Below the pieces are notes generated by a model. The model worked only from the letters and a program-made list of their open reading frames with translations, had not been told where the DNA came from and did no database searches. A DNA stretch of 64,000 nucleotides from Uloborus plumipes (lineage: Eukaryota > Arthropoda > Arachnida > Araneae > Uloboridae): contig JAXGGA010004487.1 in the NCBI GenBank assembly GCA_038373865.1, forward strand, positions 23,809-87,808, in the 5' to 3' direction. Made by a program: the position numbers and the translations under genes. Below are positions 45,800-57,624 of the stretch, piece by piece; position 1 is the first letter of the stretch; every line of letters begins with the position of its first letter.

Positions 45800-45965
45800 T
45801 AAAGTGGGAAAATATTGTTTAACTTCTTAACTGAAGCAACTTTGAATCCCCTTTTGTCTGCAAAGAAGTCAGCCTGTTCTTTCCCACTTACCATACAGTG
45901 AGCAGGTATCAACCTCTTTAAAACTAACTGAGACAAATCTGCCGCGCTAAGCACAAACATCCTAT
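45800..45965 (-). pseudogene. LINE RNase H domain fragment
   Basis: The minus frame reads LKRLIPAHCMVSGKEQADFF then ADKRG. This matches the last conserved block of retrotransposon RNase H domains, W(I/V)PxHCxxxGNExADxxAKxG, with the catalytic His and the final Asp both present. Upstream residues SAADLSQL may be the preceding helix. No reverse transcriptase is recognisable around it. It could come from the same LINE group as the tail at 10424-10651, but the two segments do not overlap, so this is untested. Confidence 0.6.
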
Positions 45966-45983
45966 CTGCCTTTTTTAACACAT

Positions 45984-46103
45984 TAACATCAGCGGAAAAC
46001 GCGACCGAAATCGAAGGCAGAAACCGAAAATCCGGGTACTTTCCATAGGAACACTATTTAATCCGTTTTACGTTTCTGCTTTCCGTCAATGTGGAGAAGG
46101 GCC
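45984..46103. mobile_element. PIF-type MITE (GGGCCCTGCTCC family), left-truncated
   Basis: Starts inside the element at acatcagcggaaaacgcgac and continues through gggtactttccataggaaca to aatgtggagaagggcc. The outer left end is missing. Confidence 0.75.
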
Positions 46104-46109
46104 ATAAAT

Positions 46110-46230
46110 GCCCTGCTCCATATCAGCAGAAAACGCGACCCAAGAAATCGAAAATCTGGGTACTTTCCGTATCCTATTTAATCCATTTTACGTTTCAGCT
46201 TTATTTTTATGCTTTACGTCAATGTGGAAC
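46110..46230. mobile_element. PIF-type MITE (same family), second copy
   Basis: Begins gccctgctccatatcagcag and ends ctttacgtcaatgtggaac, followed by ttgaca and gttccacatt, so the right terminus forms a perfect 10-bp hairpin (46221-46246). The usual agcagggccc end is lost. Confidence 0.75.
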
Positions 46231-46316
46231 TTGACAGTTCCACATTGAATGTGGTTTGAGCGCAGCTGCAGATACCACTTTTGCGCTTAGCACGGCAGAA
46301 ATAGTTTCAACATTAA

Positions 46317-46447
46317 GGGCCCAGCTCCGCATCAGCAGAAAACGCGACCGAAACCGGAAATCCGGGTACTTTCCATAGGAATACCATTTGATCCGTTGTA
46401 CGTTTCTGCTTCATTTTTCTGCTTTACGTTAATGTGGAGCAGGGCCC
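46317..46447. mobile_element. PIF-type MITE (same family), third copy, 131 bp
   Basis: GGGCCCAGCTCCGCATCAGC at the left, AATGTGGAGCAGGGCCC at the right, flanked by TAA (46314-46316) and TGA (46448-46450). Length equals that of the copy at 52137-52267. Confidence 0.85.
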
Positions 46448-46450
46448 TGA

Positions 46451-48530
46451 CGGATTTCGGTTGATGATCAGGAAGACTTTGTAAACCAATGGAACGGATT
46501 TACGAATTGTGTTCTTAGAGCAGTAATTTCAAGTCGTATGATGATAGGCGAGCGGAGTAAGTTATTAATTTCAGATAAGTATTTAAAGCACAGCAGTAAA
46601 TTGAATAAGTATACTTTAGATTAGGCGTTTCAAGTATCATATATGTAGATCTGAGTCACAGAGACAGCTTCCTAACAAATCATTGAATTAAATATTATCG
46701 TTAATCTTAGTTTAGCTGTAAATTTTATTTTGAAATTAGCTTTCTAAATAGAACGGGGATAATTTCTTGATTTCATGTCTGTCCGCCAAAACTCTTAAGT
46801 ATTCTTTTAAAAAAATATGTATATGAACTACAAATTGTTTATTAATGAAGTAGTGCGCTAATATGTGCAAATTACCATGGGTATCATATTTTTTCGGATA
46901 ACAGTTTTGCAGCAGTTTTTTGTTCGTTCCCACAGAATGTATGCTTTATTAAGTTATGCACTGTGTAACAAATCTTACGTTTAGAAATTTTACTATTGCT
47001 TCTAAAAGCAGAAATTTCAACTACCTTCAGAATCTGAGAAATTCTCAATTTTTTAATTAAAAAAACTGATTTTTCTAAATAAAATAATTGAATTTCTTAC
47101 GTCCAAAGAGCTATACTACGATAAAATTTGATTGAAGCGAATAATTCGTTTAGTTCAAGATTCAAATATACTTCTAATTTACTCGTACTGGCGTTCTTTT
47201 TCATTCAGAAAAAAAAAAGACTGAATAACAAAATGAGCGACGGAAGTGAGGTGTTATAGTCTAGACCCTTCGAACTTTGCATAAGTATTTAAAATTGAAA
47301 TAGTAATTCAAACACAAGCAAACTGACAGACGCATATTTAGAGATCTCAAGGCCCAAATTTCGTATTTTTTTAAAAAACATTAAACGTAAACGCTGCACT
47401 TCACTTGGAAATATTTTCCAATACTTATTCAATTATAATATTGGCTTTTACTTTTTTTTGTTGTTGTTTTGAGCTACAAACAATTTTTTTTTTTCGTTTG
47501 AATTTTGTTAAAGAAATGAAATTTCCTTAAATTTTATCCAACCCCAGGTTTTTAGATAAATAGTATAAGAAATAGTTGTGTCAAAAAGCAAAATACAGGT
47601 TTACAGAATTATCCCAATTTATTAGTGACCATCAACGCAAAAAGAATACATATAATGACAGAAATTTCAATATCATATTTCAAGTACATGAAAAGATGTG
47701 CAACAGAACAAGAAATATAGAAAGAAAAAAAAACTCAGAAGAAAATATGTTTCCTTTTAAAAATTCGTTGTAAAACCAAGTAAGAGACATCATTTTCTTT
47801 ACTTTACTATCCTTCATCAAACATTTGTAACATTTTTTTTTTACATTCAAATTCTTCAACATTCAAATTTCTTCTATTCTTCTGCTCATGTTTTTGCTTC
47901 AAGGGAGAAAAGTCATAGGATAATTTTAATGCATCAGAAAAATATTTCTTCATTAGGTTTTTCTTTTCCAAAAGCACTTTTTTTTTCTTCTCCCTTTAAT
48001 CTTTTCGGAGATGCATCTTTTCCTTGCGGTTATATTTGAAGTCAATGATATGCATCGGAAATGAATAATTCAGTCTCTTTGATTTTATGCCTTTGATATT
48101 TCACACTAAAACATTTTTTGCCGTTAAATCACCAGCTTTGACGTTGATTGATTGTTTGGTGTGGCAAGTTTTTTCAGGCAAAAAAGAAAAATTAATAATT
48201 GCAATTTTCTTGATAGTTGTTAATAAATCTAACATTTCAAATTTAAGACTGAAAATATACAAGAATAGAGGGGGGGGGATCAAGATAATGATTTTAAGCC
48301 ACCAAAATATGTCTTTCGACTACTTTTCAGTCCCGCATGTACTTTTACATTTTTTAATTGAATGAGATTGTGATTTTTTGTTTTCTAAGAGATCAGTTTC
48401 TATACCATTGAGTTTAAAGTCTAAAAATGACAACCAAACATGTTTATTATACTATATTTTTCCTATGAAAGTTTAATAAAAAATTTCTAGACTCATGTGC
48501 TTTTAAATGGAATTTTTTAATGCTTTCGTC
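46451..48530. other. No gene seen; AT-rich
   Basis: No coding motif, RNA gene or element border recognised. Confidence 0.45.
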
Positions 48531-48967
48531 TTAACCCATTAACCGCCGAAACTCGAAATCATTATTTGTTTTTGATACAAATCATAAAAGTTATTACTTT
48601 GAGCCCATACAAAAGTATTATGGTGCAAAAAGAACAGAATTTCACTTACATTTAGAATTATAGTGTGTTGCGTTGATGCAACAACAGAGGAAAAGGGGTA
48701 CGGATGCTACGTAGTTTTATTTGATACAATTCCGCAATTTCAATGCGTTTTAGATAGGTAAAATTTGAATGAGCTTTGATATGGTTTTGAAACGTGCAGA
48801 GAACTTTAGAAGAAAGTGAAATTTGTTTTTGAAAAATCAATCTTAATAAAGTTTAAATTTAACAAAAATTTGATTACCCAAGGTCGTACATATTAAACTT
48901 CGTTGCAATCTTGGTGGAGAGCAATATCACAAGCATTGCAACGATAAACAGTTTGACAATGGTAATG

Positions 48968-49172
48968 GGGCCGTGGTCAGCCCGATCAGTAAGGCGTCGG
49001 ACTCGTATCCGGGGGGTCCTGGGTTTGATCCTAGCCGATCAAAGATCCACCGTCGTTACTAATGGTGGCTGGGCGACGCAAAATAACGGTTATGGTCACA
49101 AAGTCCTCCGAGTGAAACGATGCTTCTGGGGGGTACAACCCAGTTGTTCGCTCGGCCCTTGGTCTGATTCAA
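48968..49172 (+). mobile_element. tRNA-derived SINE, copy 1 (interrupted)
   Basis: Head ggggccgtggtcagcccgat with A-box-like gatcagtaaggcgtcgg, then B-box-like gggtttgatcctagcc. The conserved body (agatccaccgtcg, atggtggctggg, gtcacaaagtcctc, gtgaaacgatg) follows. It stops at ggtctgattcaa, where copy 2 begins. After copy 2, aagaacagtgctcccc resembles a short continuation of copy 1. Confidence 0.88.
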
Positions 49173-49481
49173 GGGCCGTGGTGGCCTGATCGGTAAGGCG
49201 TCGGACTCGTGTCCGGAGGGACCCGGGTTCGATACCAGCCGATCAAAGATCCACCGTCTTGATTAATGGTGGCTGGGAGGCGTTAAAAATGTCGTGGTCA
49301 CAAAGTCCTCTAAGTGAAACGATACCTCTGGGGGTGCTGGGCCTAGGGTTTGCTCGACCCTAGGTTCTGGTTCAAAATTAAGAACAGAGCGCCCTTCATG
49401 GCCCTATCCCGGTTAAACCACGAACCTGTTGTAGGTGCGGGGGACCCTGGAGGTATGAAAGGAAATGAAATGAAATGAAAT
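49173..49481 (+). mobile_element. tRNA-derived SINE, copy 2, full length
   Basis: A box region gcctgatcggtaaggcgtcg, B box gggttcgataccagc, body agatccaccgtc...tggtggctggga...gtggtcacaaagtcctc, ending in (GAAAT)n (49461-49481). Flanked by a 12-bp target duplication with one difference: GGTCTGATTCAA (49161-49172) and GGTCTGGTTCAA (49482-49493). It is thus inserted inside copy 1. Confidence 0.9.
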
Positions 49482-50414
49482 GGTCTGGTTCAAAAGAACA
49501 GTGCTCCCCAAATACTGGCATTGGTAAGCTGAATGTATTTGGGCGTCCTGTACATGTACTTTTCTTCTGTGTATATTTATCAAACGGGAGGAGGCACTGT
49601 AAAAACTTAAGTCCAGCCTCTCGTCTAAAATCCAACACTGACTTTTTATTCCCTTCTTCAGATAGTCTTGAAACTTTCCAAGCATTAATGAGTAATGTTG
49701 CCAACATTACCCATTTTCATGTTATATTGATTAATAATACAAGGCTGAGGAACAGAAACCTTTTTCTTCTGAATTTTGGAGTAGCGAGAAACGATCTTTA
49801 CAGGCTCAATTTTACCGTAAGTAGAACCTTGAATCATCATCACAGTTTTTATTTCTTTTTCTTTTTTTTTTACCTGTTCGAATGCTTCTTAAACTAAGAT
49901 ATCTTGTTCTGGGCATTTCAGAAGGTGGAGACGAAAAAAAAAAAAGCTTGCACAGTCAAAACGCACAGAATAGAAATGAAATCTATGACTTTCGGAAAAG
50001 CAGTTGAGACAGGCAGTCTGACTACCCCTTTTTCGCTGACGATGCGCTCACGCAACGTCTGCTTTTGCTTTCCTTCCCTCCCCCACAGAATCAATTTCTG
50101 AGTGGATTCCTTTTATAAAAGTGACCTTGACTAAGAGTATTTTACATATAAACCCAAACTTTTTTTTCTTTTCGAACTTTTTTAATAGAAAAATAGATCA
50201 AAAATTTGCGCAAAAAAAAAAACATTTTAGAACCACAATTTTTTAAACCATATAAAAAAAAATGTTTATGGCAAATTTTTTACTAAACATGTTTCTATAG
50301 TTATTCTTAAGCGTGAAACTGAATTCGGTACAAAAATTAGTTGAATAGAGACATTTTTATGATTTTGTTATAATGGCCGTTGCGTCAACGCCACACCAGC
50401 GGGTAATGGGTTAA

Positions 50415-52136
50415 ATACATTTCATGCTAAAAAGTAAAACGAGTTATGTTTTTAAAGGACGTTCAGATCTGTCAATTTCCATATAAACAGATAGCGCGTA
50501 TTTCTTAGAAAATATGGCCTCAGAGGTAAAAGAATAAAATATTGTTTAATTTTTTACACAACGCAATTACCGCTAAAAATTCTAGCGAGTAGATTAACTT
50601 AATCTCCAGGGCGGAAAAGGAATCTTCCAGAACTTCCTTGTTTATTAATTCTTTTCTCTTAAGAAAATTCATTTTAGTTCATGTAATTAATTTTCTTTTC
50701 TAGCTAATTGGATTTATGCTCAATTCATTATATCAATTAGTAAGAAAAAAGGTAGATAGTGCGGTAAAAGTGTTGTTGTATGTAATCTAATTAATGCCAG
50801 GTAATTTCAAAGGAAAAAAAACTCTCACAGAAGTTTTCTATAAACTATTTAAACACCTGTAGCTTTTTTTTTATCGCGAACCTTTTGCGGCTTTTTTTAA
50901 TTGAATTACATGCGTATGGTATGAAAAATACGTTTATTTGAATTTGTTTCTGCATTCTTTAAAATGACTCACTTCCCAACGATAAGATATACAGACGTCA
51001 GCATGATATTCTACTCTGAATGAGGGAATTAAGGTTACAAATTAATATAAAAAACTGAAACTGAAAAAGAACTAAAATATTTATGGCCGTCATCGGTTTA
51101 GAAAAAAAAAAAAGCTAAAATTATGTTTTACTAAATATAAAAATTGGTAATCCCTAAATTAAATTCAACAATATTTGAAATATTTACATGGCATTAGTGA
51201 AACTGGGGCATGATATTTATTTTTGAAACAATCGATTATTTCAGTTCATTTTAAGATAACACAAAGTTATACAAAAACGCGTGTGTAAACTCATCAATGA
51301 CTTTGTGACTTAACTAGAAAACTAGCTGTTTTCGTATTTAAATTAGTTGAATTTTGATTTGATATTCCTTTGTCAAAATAATGTCACGATTCTATCAGTT
51401 ACATCCAAAGATGACGCACCCAGTGCTTTAAAACTCTTGTAAATCCGTTGGTAATTTTTGACTTAATGAGAAAACTTAGCTCAATTAAAGAAAATATTTC
51501 TATTTAAAATATAAAATTAAAACAAAAACGCAGAAGATAGTTTTAAAACATTTTAAAGAAGCAAAAGCATGCTGTTTAATTTTATTTATTTTCATTAAAA
51601 TAAACAGGAAGGTTTCATCATGAATCTTATTCACAATATTCTCACAATTGTTAGCTTTTATTCCCTTTCTTTCATTGTCATAAAAGCGCGCTAGCTTGGA
51701 TGGAAAAGTATAAACACAGGGATAATGCCTTATAACTTCTGATGCTTTTATTGACCAACTGCTGCTTTCCAGGAAACCAGAGTAAGAACTGTGTCCCTCT
51801 TTCCTTTTTATTTACTTTTATGCATTTTTCCTCTCCCTTCCGACTAATCCTTTGATGCATTTATGGACTCCCTTTCATAAGCTGCAAATGATATGCTGCG
51901 TGTTAAGAATTGTGGACATTTTCAGCCATAAATATATTAATGAGCAAATGCTTTTATGTCGCTTTTGGGACAAAATTACTTAATGTTCAGAAAAAGTAGT
52001 GTTAGTAAAAAATAGTGTTAAAAGTTATGTTTGTTTGTTGCTTTGTTTAATTTTTCATGGTAAAGAATTTTGAATTAAAAAAGATCTGTAAAAAATTTTG
52101 AAACTCACAACAGTATTTATTTTAGTTGAAGTCTAA
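50415..52136. other. No gene seen; AT-rich
   Basis: No recognisable coding motif or element border. Confidence 0.45.
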
Positions 52137-52267
52137 GGGCCCTGCTCCACATCAGCGGAAAACGCGACCAAAACCGAAGGCAGAAACCGAAAATCCGGGT
52201 ACTTTCCATAGGAACACTATGTAATCCATTTTACGTTTCTGCTTTACGTCAATGTGGAGCAGGGCCC
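52137..52267. mobile_element. PIF/Harbinger-type MITE, 131 bp, intact
   Basis: Flanked by TAA (52134-52136, 52268-52270). Ends GGGCCCTGCTCCACATCAGC and, inverted, GGGCCCTGCTCCACATTGAC. Interior ccgaaaatccgggtactttc as in the three copies at 45984-46447. TWA target and GG-starting ends fit PIF/Harbinger. Confidence 0.9.
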
Positions 52268-52270
52268 TAA

Positions 52271-53572
52271 GTGTTAATAACATTTCAAACGCTGACAAAT
52301 GCAAGTAGATAAAATAAAATCTTGTTTTTTCCAGAAAAAAGAAAATGGGGGTGTGGGGCTTTAAGAGAAGTGAAGTGAGACAAGAAATTTCATAGGAAAA
52401 TGAGATTGAAACAATATTGTTTTACAAAACTCTTTTTAAGTTACATACATGTACTTAAGGTGAGTTACTTTATATCTTTTGAAAATGTCCAAATAAATAT
52501 GCATATTTATTTAGCAAATCATATTTTTTGAACAATGACGAACTGTTACCGTTTAACACTATCTTTGACTCAACATCCCTGCCACAATTTACATAGCGAT
52601 CAAAGATTGTTATGTTTAATTAGCAAATTAAATGAAATGTTTTTTCCACTTCCAAGTATGCAGGTCCGTTATTTTTTTGTTTTATATGTTTTATTATTTG
52701 GATTTTAAAATGAATACTTTTCTTTTTCAGAAAAGGTTTATAAATGTTTAAACTTTTTTATTTGATATATAGAAGTTTAGTTAAGATGTATGCAACTACA
52801 TAGTGTAATATTACTATATGCTGAATGAAGTGAAGTGGGATAACAATTTTGGAACATGGTTCAAAGTGACCACTTACTTTTTTGAGTTTACTGGCCACTG
52901 ACCACTATCAAATTGTTTAGTCTAAAGCTTTAGTAATTATAGACATTAGGTATCCCGGGAAACTGCTGCTATAACATCAAGAATAAAAGTTATTTAGTTA
53001 GACGTAGAACAGAAAAAAATCATTGGTACGGACGAGTGACGTCTAATCCTTCATATAGAAATATTCTTGAAGCTTAAACAGCTAAAACTTTTCAAACTGA
53101 GAACATTCACGAAGCTTACAAACGCATTTTAAATGGATATGTACCTGTTTTACAGTAGGCTGAAAATGCACGAATCCATTGCTTTAAAGATGTGAATAAA
53201 GCAAAAAATAGAAAAACATCAGGTAATTTACACGCGTAATATAACATGGTTTTTCCTCCTATTCTTTCTTAACTTTGTTTTATTTATACCTTGAATAATT
53301 GTAATTTCCTTTATTCATTTGGTTTTTTTTATTTAGTTCTTGTTAAGGCAGTAGCATAATTAAGTTAAGGGAAATTCTCTTTTGAAGTATTGGCTATCTG
53401 AAGATTTACAAAACACGTAGATCATTACCAAAGTTTTTAGTGCTAGGTTTTATTGGTAGCTCCAACTAAATTCAACTATTTAACAAAGTACCAGAGAAAA
53501 TGTATTCCGATTGATTTCATTTCATTCACAGACGGCAGTTTTAAAAGATACGGCAATTAAAAGGCAGTTTTA
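52271..53572. other. No gene seen
   Basis: AT-rich; no motif recognised. Confidence 0.4.
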
Positions 53573-53613
53573 AAGAATGTTTAACAACAAGAATGTTGTT
53601 GTTAAACATTCTT
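53573..53613. repeat. Perfect 17-bp hairpin
   Basis: AAGAATGTTTAACAACA, 7-base loop, exact complement. Not attached to any recognised element end. Confidence 0.9.
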
Positions 53614-54058
53614 ATTACTTACAATTGTCAAGCACAAAACCTGCAGCGCACTTCGTTCAAAACTGTCTTATATGCAAATGGTCCTCTAAAACTTTTTTGC
53701 AGGTTGATTAGGTCCCTTTTGGAATGATATATCTTTGTAAGTGGCTGAATCTTTCAAGCACGAAGTGAAGTTAATACTTGAGGCAAACTTGTTATTGAAT
53801 GAAGAGATTTTAATTACTTCTATGTACTGCGTATTATAAACTTAAGAAAAATGAACTAAATACATAATTTAGTAATAATTTAAAATTTTCGGATTGATCA
53901 AATTCGAGAAGAATATTTCTGCTCTTTTTATTTATTTTCGCGCCAAGAATAAAGAAAAAAATTGGTTCAAATTACATAAAATTCATTAGGTTCGTAAAAC
54001 AAAACGACATTTCATGCAAAATGTAACTGAATTAACAGCAAAAATAAATAATAGGGAC

Positions 54059-54060
<2 letters not shown>

Positions 54061-54094
<34 letters not shown>
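54061..54094. repeat. T34 homopolymer
   Basis: Uninterrupted T tract. On the minus strand it is an A tail about 45 bases after a 76-codon frame (54140-54370) whose composition differs from its AT-rich surroundings, so a retrocopied fragment is possible. Confidence 0.9.
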
Positions 54095-54139
54095 CAGAAA
54101 AGTGAAAAAAAAGTACAGACAGCGTACTCTCAACCTCCC

Positions 54140-54370
54140 TTATTTGGATAAGGCGGGGTAAATCGTAGTAGGGATGTTGTGGGGTGTAAATTGTGGTGGG
54201 GATGTTAAGGCGAAGATGGTGTCTAACGTTAACACTGTACGTGCTGCTTTCAGTAGTTGCAGTATAATGGTCTGACTAGCATTTAAGAAAAGTGAGGAGG
54301 AGTAGAGTCGTAACGGTAGATCTTTGAGAACTACTTGCAGAACATTGTGGTTCGTATTGTACAGGAGCAC
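54140..54370 (-). pseudogene. Possible retrocopied coding fragment with A tail
   Basis: The minus frame includes NHNVLQVVLKDLPLRLYSSS then TIILQLLKAARTVLTLDT and ends PTTIYPALSK before TAG/TAA. An A tract follows downstream at 54094-54061. No domain is recognised and there is no in-frame ATG; an upstream stop (TAG) limits it. Could equally be LINE tail or chance. Confidence 0.2.
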
Positions 54371-54759
54371 ATTCGCAATGGTGGTTCTCTAAGGACTATT
54401 TAGTAAGCATTAAGGGGACTATTTAGTTAACTTGGCCAACTTTATTCTGTTCGGTTGGAAAAACTATTAATTTCACTGTGGTCTATTTTTCTTATATTTA
54501 TATCAGACAACCACAGGTCAGCTACACTTTTAGATGTTTGTTTCAAACGAGGCTGCACATTGGCTCCAAATCATTTGCAGACCTAGTGTATTCCTTGATG
54601 ATGAAACGTGATCATTGTTTTATGTGGTACCACCACAGGCGAAGGTCATTGCGTCGAGATTTTGCGCTTAGTTTTCCTGATAGATGGAGACACCTTGGCT
54701 CTGTTCTATGATGAACTGCACTAGAAATTTAATTTTGTCAAGAGATAATCTATGCCGAA

Positions 54760-54919
54760 CGATTTTTTCGAGTGATCTTTCACATGCCACGCAACCATAC
54801 GATATGGACGCTGTCAATTTTTAACGTCTCAAAAATCCACCGCCTGGAGCTAGATTTGATCCAGCGCTTTTGGGCGTGAGAGACCAGTATCTAACCCACT
54901 TCACCACTCTCTCGGCACG
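54760..54919 (-). mobile_element. tRNA-derived SINE, second family
   Basis: The minus strand reads cgtgccgagagagtggtgaa, gtgggttagatactggtctc (A box region), then gctggatcaaatctagctcc (B box, compare GGTTCGAATCC), then cggtggatttttgagacgtt and aaaaattgacagcg. Box spacing fits a tRNA head (Ser/Leu-like long variable arm possible). The body shares only the gcgttaaaaatg-like phrase with the other SINE family. No tail or target duplication identified. Confidence 0.6.
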
Positions 54920-55372
54920 CTCAAGTGTTGAATTCTCGGGAGCTTCTTGGATGGGTACTCTCACATGTGGCCTCAGTTTAATTCGTTTTGTTACAGGTTG
55001 GCAGGCCGCTTTTGTCTTTGTGTAAAGCTGGTGACTCTAAGATTTATACCTAAATCGGAATATTTACTTCTATCTGACATAGAAATGCGTCAGCCAATTT
55101 GAAACTTAATGCGAAACGTTCGCTAAGTGGTTCTCAGAGATCCGATTTTTTAATGTAGGTTAATGTGAGGCAAAATGAAAGGGTAACATAATTTCACAGC
55201 ATGCAGCGCCACTTGTCTATCAATATTTTAACTAAGTTTCCAGACATTTTGTCGATTCCTGTCAAAAATTAGATAGCTCCAAAGATCAACGAAAAAAAAT
55301 ATACAAGTAATTTTCAAAATTTGATACCTTTTTTGAAATATTCGTATTTTTTCAAAAATATTTATTGCTATT

Positions 55373-55391
55373 ATATATATATATATATATA
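55373..55391. repeat. Short (TA)n tract
   Basis: About 19 bases of TA repeats. Confidence 0.85.
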
Positions 55392-55607
55392 TTTTTGCAA
55401 TTATCATTTAAACTATTAATTGAGACCTACTGATGTCCAATGCAGTCCTTATTTAGTTTATATGAATCATGTTTTGATTCTAAATGCTCAATGTAATTCG
55501 TCAAGCTCAAGCGGGACAAAGTGGATTGAACAAAGTGAAATAGTTCATTTCGTTTGCTTACGCCTTCCTTTACTAATCACGTTTGATTTTTTTCATTTAT
55601 TTATTTA

Positions 55608-57279
55608 CAGGGTGGTTATAAATTAACGTGAGGTGTTTGGAGCCCTCTAGCGCGTAAAGTACTGGGAGAAACATTGCCAAATTTCATGGGCACACATATC
55701 AGACCATGGGATTTTGATTTCTGAAATAAAAAAAAATTCAAAAAATCGCCACCAGGGGAAATGTTGGCTCTGCAAAAGTGTATTACCCTGATTGTCGAAG
55801 AATTAAATGCTACTGACAAAATATGCATCCATTTATTTGCAAAAATGGCTTTTTTATGACAAATATAGTTCTATATGATCACCATTATGAAGTTGCAAGA
55901 ACTGGATATGATGCACAAAATTGTCCGCGGCAGCTCGTAACGTATCAGAATTGATTTCTCTGACTTTTAAAGATACATTACGTTTTAACCTTTTACCTGC
56001 CGATGTTCCCAAACAGGAACATTTTTTTGTGAATTTTTTTGGTAACCTAAAATTTTGTTCAGAATTGTCATATTTTCTGAAATGACACAGATTAATACGA
56101 ATTTAATTTTGGTGCTCTTAGTTTTTTGAAAAAATGTTCAACTTTTTTATAGAATTAAAGTCAAATTTACTGAATTTCTGAACTTAGAATGTCTAAGTTT
56201 TTCTGTCTCCCTTTCTAAAGAAAAAGATAAAAAAAATATTTGTTGGCGGTATTTAGTATCCATCAGACATATATTTCAATTGAAATAAACAAAATATTTC
56301 CTATTATTATTTCAAAGGAATTATTTCTATAAGAATCAAGATGTTCCCATTTGGGAACATCGGCGTTTGGAGTATTTGAGGAGATTTTTCTTTGTTAACG
56401 AAATCTGATTGCGATGCCTATTTTTTTTCAAACATTTCGTTTTGGAAGACCTGTTTTGTGTTGATTACACATGTTCTGATCTTTTATTCATGAACGGACA
56501 CCTGTTATCAGTCAGCTTGCCCTTTACACCCCTTTTCTTTTGTAAATATGTCCTTCACACCCGCTTTTACGCGCTCTATTGTAAGTGAATCGCATTTTCG
56601 GGTTTGGAATTCTCTCTTTCTCTCTTCATGTTTTCTACACCATAAAATTGCTAAGAATTGAACGTGTTTCAGATTCTTTTGCAATATATCACGTGACTAA
56701 CGAGTACGTAAGGATAAGGGTTTTTGATGAGATTTTTACCGGTCTCATTTCAGCATTTTATTTCACGAATCGACTCATTTCGACCATCTTATTTAGAGAT
56801 GTCCCGCAAATTTCTAACATTAGAAGCTGCGTTAGATTATTTCCACAGCATGTCGGGCAGCAATGTTTATAAAAGGAAAGCCAATTAGATTTGGGGTACA
56901 AAATTTGGATGATATGCTCATCAAATAGATATCCATACAAGATGGAAGTTTATTCTCAGCAAGGAAATTCTACATATATTAAACCTCATTTACAAATAAC
57001 AATCATTTTTTCTTTGAGAAATAGCTTTTTACAGCATTTTTTCTTTGAGAAATAGCTTTTTACAGCATTTTTTCAAATTTAATTCGCGATATACAGAGTA
57101 ATACACTGTTACAGAGACAAATTTTCCACTGGTGGCGGTTTTTTAAACTGGTTTTATTTATTTCAGTAATCAAAATCCCATGGTCTAATATGTGCGCTCA
57201 TGAAATTCAACAATATTTCGTCCAGTACTTCGCTCGCTAGAGGGCTTCAAATACCGCACGTTAATTTATAACCACCCTG
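55608..57279. mobile_element. 1.67-kb element with about 200-bp inverted repeats
   Basis: Ends CAGGGTGGTTATAAATTAAC and its inverse, flanked by TA (55606-55607, 57280-57281). The arms stay similar for about 200 bp (tctagcgcg, accatgggattttgatt, cgccaccagggga against the inverse of 57125-57279) at perhaps 80-85 percent. The interior has no transposase; a possible piggyBac-like insertion lies at 55985-56370. TA target and CAGGG ends link it loosely to the 3878-4528 foldback, but the sequences differ beyond the ends. Confidence 0.82.
55985..56370. repeat. piggyBac-like end pair with GATGTTCCC palindromes
   Basis: TTAACCTTTTACCTGCCGAT then ATGTTCCcaaacaGGAACAT at the left; GATGTTCCCAttTGGGAACATC then ggcgtttgg at the right (56340-56368). 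The two sides are inverted relative to each other (GCCGATGTTCCCAAA). The right TTAA is not clear (a TTAA lies at 56395). Confidence 0.45.
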
Positions 57280-57281
57280 TA

Positions 57282-57624
57282 TTTGCATTTTTTAACTCAT
57301 TAATTAATTAATTTATTCATTCATTCGCTAATTTTGTTATTTATTCTCTACTTTATTTATTTCTTTTCTCATACGTTAATTTATTATTTTTTGTTTATTT
57401 ATATTTTTATTTATTTTTCCATTAATAATTCATTTATTCGTTTATTTACGCATTCATTTGATGAAAATTACTCCAACTCTTTTTTTTTGAAGGTGCAAAA
57501 TAACTGCCAAAAAATAAAAAATAACATTTCAACGCTAGTTATACTACATAATACATCCTTCCTTCTAAATGAGCATGAATTTTTAGAAAACGCACTTCGA
57601 ATTTGTTCATGAAATAGGTGCCTT
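57282..57624. other. No gene seen; ATTT-rich tract
   Basis: Low-complexity ttatttattt/attcattca sequence (57295-57460) and an unassigned AT-rich stretch. Confidence 0.5.

Larger units (their letters stand above)
48535..50410. mobile_element. piggyBac-like non-autonomous element with nested SINEs
   Basis: TTAA at both borders (48531-48534, 50411-50414). The ends CCCATTAACCGC and, inverted, CCCATTACCCGC form a short inverted repeat. Each side also has a subterminal palindrome-like ttgcgt(t/c)...caac phrase (about 48668 and 50378). TTAA duplication and CCC(A/T)TT termini are the signature of piggyBac. No DDD transposase is seen; the interior includes two SINE copies, which shows it is older than they are. 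Confidence 0.7.

Noticed and set aside
48968..49060. Functional tRNA gene
   Set aside because: A and B boxes are present but the cloverleaf arms do not close, and the sequence continues into a SINE body with a GAAAT tail.
49475..49897. 140-codon plus frame
   Set aside because: It starts inside the SINE tail and ends in a poly-T driven Phe run; overlapping frames on the other strand are equally open.
54478..54711. 77-codon frame with several Arg and His
   Set aside because: No family recognised, no splice or promoter context; sits next to a SINE.
54830..54919. Functional tRNA gene on the minus strand
   Set aside because: B box is degenerate and there is no matching acceptor stem; better explained as a SINE head.
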